This document shows, piece after piece, positions 1-5,871 of a DNA stretch of 7,183 nucleotides. A program made the position numbers and the translations under genes. Numbering within the stretch: position 1 is the first letter of the stretch; each line of letters begins with the position of its first letter. This stretch comes from Acetobacteraceae bacterium (lineage in GTDB: Bacteria; Pseudomonadota; Alphaproteobacteria; Acetobacterales; Acetobacteraceae): assembly GCA_030039695.1 (NCBI GenBank), contig JASHVB010000229.1:1-7183 (forward strand), read 5' to 3'. The notes under the pieces were generated by a model that had not been told where the DNA came from, made no database searches, and saw only the letters and a list, made by a program, of their open reading frames with translations.

Positions 1-110
1 AACACCTGACGCTGCACGGTCCGGCCATCGGCGAGACGCTTGTTCTCGACGATGTTCCAGTAGACGTGAGTCTTGCCGTTCTTTTTGCGTTTGGTGGGGC
101 GCAGGAACAT
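1..110 (-). CDS. IS transposase, N-terminal fragment (IS1634/IS4-like), cut by window edge
   Basis: Read on the minus strand from the ATG at 110, the frame stays open to the window edge (36 codons). It begins MFLRPTKRKKNGKTH and continues with VYWNIVENKRLADGR and TVQRQV. This resembles the start of DDE transposases of the IS1634/IS4 type, which open with a basic segment followed by a tyrosine-tryptophan-rich strand and a 'VENRR..GGR..QR.VLYLGE' stretch. A purine-rich GGAAGCC lies just upstream of the ATG on that strand. The catalytic DDE domain lies outside the window, so activity and completeness cannot be judged. The matching IS end should lie to the right of 110, but I could not define a terminal inverted repeat or target duplication. 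The family assignment rests on remembered N-terminal similarity only. Confidence 0.6.
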   Translation of the reverse strand, partial: MFLRPTKRKKNGKTHVYWNIVENKRLADGRTVQRQV

Positions 111-202
111 GGCGGCTTCCTATTAAGCATAGAAAGCCGCTGCCGAGAATAGACTAGGTCTTCACCGCACGCGATTCTCGCAGTTCTTGTGCAGACCATG
201 GC

Positions 203-230
203 ATTATTTTCAACAACTTAACAACGCCAA
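203..230 (-). promoter_or_regulatory. Candidate leftward promoter facing the transposase
   Basis: On the minus strand a TTGGCG (plus positions 225-230) and an AATAAT (203-208) are separated by 16 bp, in the only AT-rich patch of this spacer. The -10 matches the sigma70 consensus at 5 of 6 positions and the -35 at 4 of 6. Transcription would run left into the transposase at 110. Seen by eye only; it could be chance in AT-rich DNA. Confidence 0.25.
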
Positions 231-533
231 AAATTACTATCCTGGCCCGAATCACTGCCGAATCCGCGAAGACGGGCTAAAATGCCGGAGGCAGTGTCGC
301 CGTGAGCGCGGCGATCGCGTCCCAGAGCCAGCGAGTCCTGGATCAGTCCAAGGGTCTCCCAGGACCCGAAGCGGGGTCCCCGGCCTTTGCGGCACTGGCC
401 CTCGTCAAGGGCACGGCGAGAGACGCCGCGCAGCACGCAATCTTGAGAAATGCCAATTGTCGCGTCGATGACTGCACGAAATTCGCGGATTTAGGCGATT
501 TCGCCGATTCCATCCGGCACGGCAGCCCCATGC

Positions 534-548
534 TTCCGCCAGGCGGAA
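534..548. promoter_or_regulatory. Perfect 15-bp palindrome, candidate operator of the efflux operon
   Basis: TTCCGCC-A-GGCGGAA is a perfect 7-1-7 inverted repeat ending 82 bp before the ATG of the first operon gene. Dyads of this size and position are typical binding sites for dimeric regulators (TetR, MarR, LysR or GntR type) of efflux operons. No regulator gene lies in the window, so the binding protein is unknown. No convincing -35/-10 pair is visible next to it. Confidence 0.35.
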
Positions 549-630
549 ACATAGCATGCGCGCGGGCTACTTTCCGGCTGCTACCGAACCCTTATTTGGA
601 CGCCGACAAACGCAGCACCCGGAATTGGCC

Positions 631-888
631 ATGAACGACTTTATCGTGTCCCCTGCACTCGGTCTCGCCGTCGGGGTGATTTACGGGCTGGTGCCGGTGC
701 GGTCCCCGGCTCCGCCCTTGATCGCCCTGGTCGGACGATCAGGCATAGTGCCGGGCGAGGGGGCAATTGATCGCGCAAGGCACAATTTCCGTACGTCGGC
801 ACAAGAATTGAGCTGGCCGGCCTCCGAAGATGTCCGAGCACCTCACACCCCTCAGAGCGCGTCAAGCAAGCCCACCGCCATCCTTTGA
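631..888 (+). CDS. XapX domain (DUF1427 family) small membrane protein
   Basis: An 85-residue protein starting MNDFIVSPALG. Residues about 7-45 match the XapX domain: a glycine-rich hydrophobic helix (LGLAVGVIYGLV), the family signature VRSPAPPLIALVG, and a short GIVPGEGAI segment where relatives usually read GMLxGEQAI. The function of XapX proteins is unknown; they are small inner-membrane proteins. The second half (about 46-85) is polar and not recognisable, so the tail may be lineage-specific or decayed. I chose the ATG at 631 because an upstream in-frame ATG at 556 would add a non-membrane leader absent from the family. The Shine-Dalgarno is weak (GGAA at 621-624). The next gene starts 27 bp after the stop on the same strand, so it probably leads the efflux operon. 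Confidence 0.72.
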   Translation: MNDFIVSPALGLAVGVIYGLVPVRSPAPPLIALVGRSGIVPGEGAIDRARHNFRTSAQELSWPASEDVRAPHTPQSASSKPTAIL

Positions 889-915
889 GACATAGGCCAC
901 CCCGCGGAGATCGCA

Positions 916-2523
916 ATGCCGAGCACAGCCGAAGCGATATTGGGGCGTCTGGCCGGGTCTGCAACGGCACGCCCGGTCACCGCGAGCCCGAGCAAGTATC
1001 TGGTGCTTGGCCTCGCTCTCGCGACCTGGATGGAATTCTACACCTCTGACGGTGTGAACCTGGTCCTCCCGGACATGGCCGGCACGCTGGGGCTCTCACG
1101 TGACCAGGCAAGCTGGATTCTAACCACCTACCTTTCGGCTCTGTTCTTTGGCGTGCCGCTGTCCATCTGGATGGCCGGGCATGTCGGATACCGCCGTTAC
1201 ATCATCGGCAGTACGGCCGCCTTTGCGGCCACCTCCATCGCATGCGCGCTGGCCCCTGACTTCACAACACTGCTGTTCTGGCGCGCCATCCAGGGCTTTG
1301 CCGGCGCGGGACTCGCCATGTGGTGGCGTGCCGGCATCTACATGGTGATGCCTCTGCCACAGCGCAGCCAGTCGATGGCGCGCGCTTCCGTTATGCTCTA
1401 CTTGGCGACGGCGATCGGCCTGCTGTTTTGCGGCTATGTCACCGACAATTTCACCTGGCGCCTGATCTTCCTTCCCAACGTCGTCATAGCGGCCATCGCC
1501 ATTCGGCTGCTGCTGCGGTACTTTCCGGACGTGCCGCGCCCCGCGGATGTGCGTGCAAAAGGCGTGGACGCGGTTGGCATCCTTTTGCTTGGTATCGCGG
1601 TGGTATCGCTGCAAATCGTGCTCAGCCGTGGCGAGATCGACGATTGGTTCGGCTCCGGTCGCATCCAACTGCTCACCTGGATCGGGCTGATCGCGCTGCT
1701 GCTGTTTGCCACGTGGCAGCTCAGCCCCAACAACACGGCGCCACTTCTGCAACTGCGGCTGCTGGCCAACCGCAACGTGCAGGCGGCCATATCGCTGGGC
1801 TTGTTCGCTGGCGTCATCCTCACCGGCAGCCTTTACGCCCTGCCGGAGTTCCTGCGTAATGTCTTTCCCTATCGCCTCAGCGCGACGCAGGCAGGCCGCA
1901 TCATGTGCGCCTATGCCCTCGCCGCAGCCACGATCAGGCCGCTGGTGACCATGGCCATTGCGAGATTCGGCCAACGCAAGGCCATCGCTTTCGCTTTCGC
2001 CATGCTGGTTCTATCCATGCTGCTCTTTGCGCGGCTGATGACGACCGCCACGCCGGATACCTACTATGTGCTGCCGCTGATCCTTTATGCCTTCTGCCTA
2101 GCGCCCATGCTGTCCGCAACCTCGAGCGGCACGGTCGGCAAGGTGCCCGTGGCGCAACAGCTCGACGCCGTTGCGATCTACATGAGCTTTCGCCAGTTCG
2201 GAGCCTCTTTCGGCGTCACGCTGGTGACCATCCTGCTGAACTGGCGCGAGACGCTGCATTCGTCCCGACTGTACGAGAGCGTGCGCGAGGGCGGATACAG
2301 AACGCTGGCGTGGACGAACCAGGCGACTCATTTCGCGATCGCTCGCACCGGGGCGTCGCCCGTCGACGCGCAGCACATGGCCATTGGTATGCTTAGCCAG
2401 GAAGCCTCCCGTCAGGCCGCGACCCTCGCTTATGCCGACGCCTTTCTGTTCATGGCCGCGATCGGCTGCATCGCACTGTGCTTCGTTCCGTTGATGTCGC
2501 CCACGGTGAGGGCAAAGCAATGA
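916..2523 (+). CDS. MFS drug exporter, DHA2 / EmrB-QacA family, 14 TM
   Basis: A 535-residue inner-membrane protein of the usual DHA2 length. TM1 carries the family signature in the form WMEFYTSDGVNLVLPDMAG (residues 38-56), with D45, N48 and P52 where EmrB has the LD-T-VN-ALP motif. The motif A loop is MAGHVGYRR (86-94), TM4 contains FWRAIQGFAGAG, and TM5 runs into CGYVTDNFTWRLIF (172-185). The SRGEIDDWFGS loop (237-247) is typical of the 14-TM DHA2 group. It should export a substrate by proton antiport and hand it to the fusion protein encoded next. A GGAG at 906-909, 6 bp before the ATG at 916, supports the start. Oddity: the motif C GPxxGG is GLLFCG here (168-173), lacking the proline. 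Its stop overlaps the next gene by 4 bp (ATGA), implying translational coupling. Substrate unknown; drugs, fatty acids or phenolics are possible. Confidence 0.93.
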   Translation: MPSTAEAILGRLAGSATARPVTASPSKYLVLGLALATWMEFYTSDGVNLVLPDMAGTLGLSRDQASWILTTYLSALFFGVPLSIWMAGHVGYRRYIIGSTAAFAATSIACALAPDFTTLLFWRAIQGFAGAGLAMWWRAGIYMVMPLPQRSQSMARASVMLYLATAIGLLFCGYVTDNFTWRLIFLPNVVIAAIAIRLLLRYFPDVPRPADVRAKGVDAVGILLLGIAVVSLQIVLSRGEIDDWFGSGRIQLLTWIGLIALLLFATWQLSPNNTAPLLQLRLLANRNVQAAISLGLFAGVILTGSLYALPEFLRNVFPYRLSATQAGRIMCAYALAAATIRPLVTMAIARFGQRKAIAFAFAMLVLSMLLFARLMTTATPDTYYVLPLILYAFCLAPMLSATSSGTVGKVPVAQQLDAVAIYMSFRQFGASFGVTLVTILLNWRETLHSSRLYESVREGGYRTLAWTNQATHFAIARTGASPVDAQHMAIGMLSQEASRQAATLAYADAFLFMAAIGCIALCFVPLMSPTVRAKQ

Positions 2524-3710
2524 CACAAGCAGATCTCAGGCTGCCCCATGATGGCTCTGCCCCGGCTGAGCCGTCGCTGGAGCAAGCGAACTTGGCCGCT
2601 CAGAGGCTCGCTGAACGCGCGTCTACCGCGGATGTGCAAATGCGCGAGCCGCCCCGGGCGAAGCGACTGCATCTGCGGGTTCCTGTCTGGCCTCTGGCGA
2701 TCGGAGCCGCCTTGATTGCGGCAGCAGCCTATATCTACGTGCCAAGCCTCTATTTCGTCGCGACCGATGATGCGTCTTTGCAGGCCGATACTGTCGCTGT
2801 GATGCCGAAGGTCGCCGCTTACGTCTCCGCGCTTCGTATCACCGACAACAGCGCATTCTCGGCGGGTCAGCTTCTGGTGCAACTTGATCCGCAGGACTAT
2901 CAGGCTGCCCTCAACATTGCCGCCGCGAAGCTGCAAAGCGCGCAAGCCGCGGAAACCACGGCCGTATCGCAGTTGGCCGAACAAAGCCAGGTGATCGCAT
3001 CCGATCAAGCCAATCTGCTCGGCGACCGCGGCAGGCTAACCTTCGCGAGCCAGCAGCTCGCGCGCTTTACCAAGTTGGCCAGCCAAGGTGCCGCCGCAAC
3101 GGAGGAAGCACAGCAAGCCCAATCCGACATCACGCAGAGGCAGGCAGCGCTGGAGCGGGATACCGCGACTTTGGCCGCGGCGAGGGCGCAGAGCGGTGTG
3201 CTGCGGAGCCAGCTAGAAGAGGCAAAAGCCAACGTCGTCAGCGCACAAGCGGCACTTGAGCAGGCGAAGCTCAACCTGTCCTACACGAAGATCTATGCCA
3301 CCATGGCAGGAACGGTCGCCAGCCGCAGCGTGCAGAGGGGCGACTTCGTGCAGCCCGGCCAGACACTGTTTTCCGCGGTGCCGAATCGGATCTATGTCAT
3401 CGCCAATTTCAAGGAAACGCAACTCACGCATATGCGCGCCGGCCAGGCGGTCACGATCCATGTGGACGCTTTCCCGAACCATGTGCTGCACGGCCATATC
3501 GACAGCTTCCAGCGCGGGACGGGCTCGAATTTCGCGTTGCTGCCACCGGAGAACGCCACCGGTAATTTTGTCAAGATCGTTCAACGCGTCCCGGTGAAAA
3601 TCCTGATTGATGATTTCGACGGTATTCCTGGCAGCATGATTGGGCCGGGTATGTCGGTCGAGGCAACGGTGACGATCCGCAGGCCGTCCCAGTGGCTGGC
3701 TTGGCTTTAG
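2520..3710 (+). CDS. EmrA/HlyD-family membrane fusion protein of an efflux pump
   Basis: A 396-residue periplasmic adaptor anchored in the inner membrane. Order: a polar N-terminal tail (1-50), a single TM helix (about 56-74, PLAIGAALIAAAAYIYV), the EmrA-type TDDASLQAD strand (82-90), a half lipoyl domain ending GQLLVQLDP (116-124), and an Ala/Gln/Glu-rich coiled-coil hairpin (about 125-255). The second half lipoyl domain follows, with LSYTKIYATMAG and GDFVQPGQTLFS. The beta-barrel signatures are ANFKETQL (295-302), RAGQAVTIHVD (306-316) and ENATGNFVKIVQRVPVKI (344-361). These are diagnostic of EmrA/VceA-like adaptors. The start at 2520 is chosen because its ATG overlaps the exporter's TGA and has GAGGG at 2506-2510; an upstream in-frame start at 2478 lies inside the exporter gene. 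It should link the exporter to an outer-membrane channel, which is not encoded in the window. Confidence 0.94.
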   Translation: MTQADLRLPHDGSAPAEPSLEQANLAAQRLAERASTADVQMREPPRAKRLHLRVPVWPLAIGAALIAAAAYIYVPSLYFVATDDASLQADTVAVMPKVAAYVSALRITDNSAFSAGQLLVQLDPQDYQAALNIAAAKLQSAQAAETTAVSQLAEQSQVIASDQANLLGDRGRLTFASQQLARFTKLASQGAAATEEAQQAQSDITQRQAALERDTATLAAARAQSGVLRSQLEEAKANVVSAQAALEQAKLNLSYTKIYATMAGTVASRSVQRGDFVQPGQTLFSAVPNRIYVIANFKETQLTHMRAGQAVTIHVDAFPNHVLHGHIDSFQRGTGSNFALLPPENATGNFVKIVQRVPVKILIDDFDGIPGSMIGPGMSVEATVTIRRPSQWLAWL

Positions 3711-3715
3711 AAAAA

Positions 3716-3740
3716 ACCTCCCCGGTCGGGCGGAAGAGGT
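3716..3740 (+). terminator. Possible terminator of the efflux operon
   Basis: Five bases after the fusion protein's stop, ACCTC (3716-3720) can pair with GAGGT (3736-3740), enclosing a small CCC-GGTC-GGG hairpin with a 5-base bulge. The following stretch (CTGTTT) is only weakly T-rich, so this is a poor intrinsic terminator. It is offered because of its position at the operon end. Confidence 0.25.
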
Positions 3741-3794
3741 CTGTTTGATGGTGCGTCTCATCCAGAGCAAAGCCTTTCGGGAAAGCCGTCAGCA

Positions 3795-3844
3795 GACGAG
3801 CGATGCTCGTCCTCCTTGGTGCAGCACCTAGGGGTGGGGCACCA
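3795..3844 (+). other. Two adjacent hairpins in the leader of the HAD phosphatase gene
   Basis: GACGAGC (3795-3801) and GCTCGTC (3805-3811) form a perfect 7-bp stem with a 3-base loop. Six bases later TGGTGC (3817-3822) pairs with GCACCA (3839-3844), and inside it CACC (3825-3828) pairs with GGTG (3833-3836), separated by a symmetric 2x2 internal loop and closed by a 4-base TAGG loop. Neither is followed by a T-run, so they do not look like intrinsic terminators. They may be RNA structures in the 5' leader of the next gene or mRNA-end stabilisers for the operon before it. Confidence 0.35.
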
Positions 3845-3921
3845 CCAATGGCTTTCTTGACTTGGTGTCAGATCGCCAGCTTCTGTGGAGGCTCTGATCT
3901 CCCTCTGGGCTGGAGGCATCA

Positions 3922-4839
3922 ATGGCGGATAGTCACTCGCTTCCCTCATGGAACGATGGCGCAGCGAAATCCGCCATCCTCGACTTTGTCGCACGTGTGA
4001 CAGCGCAAGGAGGCACCGAATTCGTGCCGCCAGCCGGGCGCATTGCCACGTTTGACAACGACGGGACACTCTGGTGCGAGCAGCCGCTTCAGATACAGTT
4101 CTTTTTCGCCTTTGACCGCGTGAGGCAGTTGACGGGCAACGACCCGACAATGGCCGAACGTCAACCGTTCAAGGCCGTGCTCGAAAACGACCACAGTACG
4201 CTTTTTGGCCTCGGAAAACAGGCACTGCTCGAACTGGCCTTCGCCACCCATGCGGGCATAACCGATGAGGACTTCGAGCAAGCTGCAAGCAGATGGTTGG
4301 CGACGGCGAGGCATCCCAGGTTCGGCCGGCTGTTCAAGGAATGCGCCTATCGGCCGCAGGTCGAGTTGCTCGCATACTTACGGGAGAACGGTTTCAAGAC
4401 CTATATCGTGTCGGGGGGCGGCGTGGACTTCATGCGCGCGTTCGCGGAGGAAGCTTACGGCATCCCACGAGAGCAGGTAATCGGTTCCAGTGTGAAATTG
4501 CGCTGCGATTTGAGCGGCAATCGGGTTTCGCTTGTGAAGCTGCCGGAGCTCAACAGCTTTAACGATCGGGAAGTGAAGGCCCTGAACATCGGCCTGCATA
4601 TCGGCCGTAGACCACTATTGGCGTTCGGCAATTCCGACGGCGATCTCGCCATGATGCGTTATACGAAGTCCGGCTCCGGGCCTCGGCTCGCGTTGCTTCT
4701 CCACCATGACGATGCAGCCAGGGAGGCTGCCTACGACAGAGAGTTCCGGCTGAGCCCCTTGTCCGAGGCGCTCGACAAAGCTCAGGACTATGGCATCGCG
4801 GTCGTGAGCATGAAGCGGGATTGGAACGTTGTGTTTTGA
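3922..4839 (+). CDS. HAD-superfamily phosphatase (phosphoserine phosphatase-like fold)
   Basis: A 305-residue protein with the complete HAD core. Motif I is FDNDGT, with nucleophile D45 and acid/base D47. Motif II is YIVSGGG, with S164. The motif III lysine is probably K219. Motif IV is GNSDGDLAMM, with D239 and D241 for magnesium. The helical stretch between motifs I and II (about 55-150) is a C1-type cap, as in SerB-like members (PF12710 group). It should hydrolyse a phosphomonoester through an aspartyl-phosphate intermediate; the substrate cannot be told from sequence. There is no lipoprotein or signal peptide, so it is probably cytoplasmic. The start at 3922 has a strong GGAGG (3912-3916) 5 bp upstream. 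It stands alone, 211 bp after the efflux operon and 209 bp before the next gene, so it is probably transcribed on its own. Confidence 0.88.
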   Translation: MADSHSLPSWNDGAAKSAILDFVARVTAQGGTEFVPPAGRIATFDNDGTLWCEQPLQIQFFFAFDRVRQLTGNDPTMAERQPFKAVLENDHSTLFGLGKQALLELAFATHAGITDEDFEQAASRWLATARHPRFGRLFKECAYRPQVELLAYLRENGFKTYIVSGGGVDFMRAFAEEAYGIPREQVIGSSVKLRCDLSGNRVSLVKLPELNSFNDREVKALNIGLHIGRRPLLAFGNSDGDLAMMRYTKSGSGPRLALLLHHDDAAREAAYDREFRLSPLSEALDKAQDYGIAVVSMKRDWNVVF

Positions 4840-4854
4840 TCGCGGCAATGACGC

Positions 4855-4881
4855 TGCGCATCTTCGCAGATGGTCTGCGCA
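4855..4881 (+). other. Hairpin downstream of the HAD gene, possible weak terminator
   Basis: CATCT (4859-4863) pairs with AGATG (4868-4872) across a TCGC loop, and two copies of the self-complementary TGCGCA (4855-4860 and 4876-4881) flank it. A run of five T starts 10 bases further on at 4892. It lies about 15 bp after the stop codon. The distance to the T-run makes a classical intrinsic terminator doubtful. Confidence 0.2.
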
Positions 4882-4953
4882 TAAATCAAGGTTTTTCCAC
4901 CGGACTGGTGTGGCAACAGAATTAATGAGCTAGAAATTACGTGAGTCAGATTC

Positions 4954-4972
4954 GAATGACCGCTTAGGGTCG
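4954..4972 (+). repeat. Degenerate intergenic repeat, copy upstream of the Gfa-like gene
   Basis: GAATGACCGCTTAGGGTCG matches GAACGGCCGCTTCTGGTCG at 5499-5517 at 15 of 19 positions. The two copies lie in the non-coding DNA on either side of the Gfa-like gene in the same orientation. From memory, GAATGNCCGCTTTNGGTCG-like strings are common intergenic repeats in some alphaproteobacteria; that recollection is unverified. Confidence 0.35.
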
Positions 4973-5031
4973 ACATCGGTGGAGCTGCTCAGGATAGGAA
5001 ACCAGACGGTCGCTATCAGGCCAGCGGCTCT

Positions 5032-5037
5032 TATGAT
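5032..5037 (+). promoter_or_regulatory. Candidate -10 box close to the Gfa-like start codon
   Basis: TATGAT matches the sigma70 -10 consensus at 5 of 6 positions and ends 11 bp before the ATG at 5049. No -35 match is found 16-18 bp upstream. If used, transcription would begin about 5 bases before the start codon, giving an essentially leaderless mRNA. This fits the absence of a good Shine-Dalgarno. Confidence 0.25.
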
Positions 5038-5048
5038 ATGATGGGCGA

Positions 5049-5456
5049 ATGCTGACGTTCGCCTGTCTCTGCGGCCAGGTCCGCATCGAAATCCCAAAGC
5101 GACCGGACTTCATCAACGAGTGCAACTGTACGTTCTGCCGGAAGTCGGGCGCGCAATGGGGGTATTTCCATCCTTCCGAAGTCGGCATCGAGGGACCGAC
5201 GAAGGGATATAGCCGGCACGACAAGGACAACCCGTCTGCCGAACTCCAATTCTGTGCCAATTGTGGTTCGACGACGCATTTCATCCTGACCGCAAGCGCC
5301 ATATCGAAGTTTGGGAACAGCCAGATGAGCGTCAATATGCGTCTGGTGGATGAGTCGGAACTCGCCGGAACAGAATTGCGCTATCCCGACGGTCGGGCCT
5401 GGCCCGGCAAGGGCAGCTTTGGCTATGTGCGGGAGGCGCGCATCATCGGTCGATGA
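5049..5456 (+). CDS. Gfa-family zinc protein (glutathione-dependent formaldehyde-activating enzyme-like / CENP-V domain)
   Basis: A 135-residue single-domain protein with all seven cysteines of the Gfa fold. C6 and C8 (CLCG) with C69 and C72 (CANCG) form the structural zinc site. C25, C27 and C30 (CNCTFCRKSGA) form the second zinc site, which in Gfa takes part in the S-hydroxymethylglutathione reaction. Length and cysteine spacing are standard. The founding member was linked to glutathione-formaldehyde adduct formation, but many family members act on unknown substrates, and no formaldehyde dehydrogenase or C1 gene lies nearby, so the substrate is open. ATGs at 5033, 5038 and 5041 are out of frame, so 5049 is the start. 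The ribosome site is poor (GATGGGCGA). It is monocistronic, with repeat copies on both sides. Confidence 0.9.
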   Translation: MLTFACLCGQVRIEIPKRPDFINECNCTFCRKSGAQWGYFHPSEVGIEGPTKGYSRHDKDNPSAELQFCANCGSTTHFILTASAISKFGNSQMSVNMRLVDESELAGTELRYPDGRAWPGKGSFGYVREARIIGR

Positions 5457-5466
5457 GCGGCGTCGG

Positions 5467-5551
5467 ACGGCCGCTTGCGACCCGTCTCTTCAGGTCCTGA
5501 ACGGCCGCTTCTGGTCGGATACCGTAACAGTCTTGACCGGCCGCTCCTGTT
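5467..5551 (+). repeat. Three spaced copies of a CGGCCGCT repeat downstream of the Gfa-like gene
   Basis: CGGCCGCT occurs at 5468, 5502 and 5538, spaced 34 and 36 bp, all in the same orientation. Copies 2 and 3 extend to 21 bp each (5495-5515 and 5531-5551) and agree at 17 of 21 positions. Copies 1 and 2 share ACGGCCGCTT exactly. The core is the palindromic CGGCCG. The copies are too divergent and too few for a CRISPR, and fit better as decayed intergenic repeats related to the copy at 4954-4972. Confidence 0.4.
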
Positions 5552-5566
5552 GCCGCGGTTGAGGTG

Positions 5567-5591
5567 ATCCCCGGGATATCCAGACTATCCC
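5567..5591. promoter_or_regulatory. Candidate operator of the antitoxin gene, three ATCCC half-sites
   Basis: ATCCC-C-GGGAT (5567-5577) is a perfect dyad, and its right arm also forms a second dyad, GGGATA (5573-5578) / TATCCC (5586-5591), with a 7-bp spacer. Three half-sites therefore sit directly before the ribosome site of the antitoxin gene (TAGGAG, 5595-5600). VapB/MazE-type antitoxins bind such dyads to repress their own operon, so this is a plausible autoregulatory operator. No good -10/-35 pair could be fixed. Confidence 0.4.
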
Positions 5592-5608
5592 AGATAGGAG
5601 CGCCGGCA

Positions 5609-5869
5609 ATGTCAGATTCAGTGGTCAGGAAATGGGGCAAGATCCTCGCGATTCGCATTCCAATGGAGGTTTCACGCGCGGCTGGCCTCACCGAGGGCGA
5701 GAAGGTCGAGGTTGCGACCCAGGCCGGTGACATCGTCGGTCACCGGCAGGAGGCGCGCATCCGATCACGCCAAGATGCCGAGGCCGCCGCGGAGGAAATC
5801 ATTGCTGAGAGCCGACGCCACTCCCTCGGTGGCGTTTCGATTCGGGGGCTGGTGGAAGACCGGCCCTGA
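5609..5869 (+). CDS. vapB: Antitoxin, AbrB/MazE-fold, VapB-type
   Basis: An 86-residue protein. Residues 1-46 form a swapped-hairpin AbrB/MazE DNA-binding domain, with VVRKWGKILAIRIPMEV followed by AAGLTEGEKVEV. The C-terminal part (about 50-86) is an acidic/alanine-rich helix with AEEIIAESRRHSLGGVSIRGL, the toxin-wrapping tail seen in antitoxins paired with PIN toxins. Its role would be to bind and neutralise the VapC toxin and repress the operon. The ATG at 5609 is chosen because TAGGAG (5595-5600) lies 8 bp upstream and the family begins MSDS/MxxxVVRKWG; an in-frame ATG at 5564 would add 15 unrelated residues. Residue 12 is Ile where relatives usually have Ser or Asn-Ser (GKS/GNS). The partner toxin that should follow is reduced to its first residues, so this is probably an orphan antitoxin. 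Confidence 0.85.
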   Translation: MSDSVVRKWGKILAIRIPMEVSRAAGLTEGEKVEVATQAGDIVGHRQEARIRSRQDAEAAAEEIIAESRRHSLGGVSIRGLVEDRP

Positions 5870-5871
5870 GG

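Larger units (their letters stand above)
111..630. other. Spacer without a convincing gene
   Basis: About 520 bp lie between the transposase start and the XapX gene. Several overlapping frames are open on both strands, for example 302-634 plus and 218-436 minus. Their translations are rich in R, G, P and S with no recognisable domain, as expected of GC-rich non-coding DNA. An inverted repeat CGAGAAT (144-150) / ATTCTCG (174-180) lies close to the transposase start and could belong to the IS end. GGCGA-TT-TCGCC lies at 494-505, and a stronger palindrome at 534-548 is listed separately. Confidence 0.5.

Noticed and set aside
302..634. A 110-codon plus-strand frame upstream of the XapX gene
   Set aside because: No ribosome site and no recognisable motif, and it overlaps the start of the XapX gene and several open frames on the other strand.
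1120..1974. A 284-codon open frame on the minus strand inside the exporter gene
   Set aside because: It is antisense to a clear membrane protein, its product is rich in R, G, Q, H and D with no domain, and long antisense frames are common in GC-rich coding DNA.
3857..3885. TTGACT as a -35 box for the HAD gene
   Set aside because: The hexamer 17 bp downstream is CTTCTG, which does not resemble a -10 element.
5467..5551. CRISPR array
   Set aside because: Only three degenerate copies of a core under 10 bp, spacing 34-36 bp, no cas gene; consistent with intergenic repeats instead.
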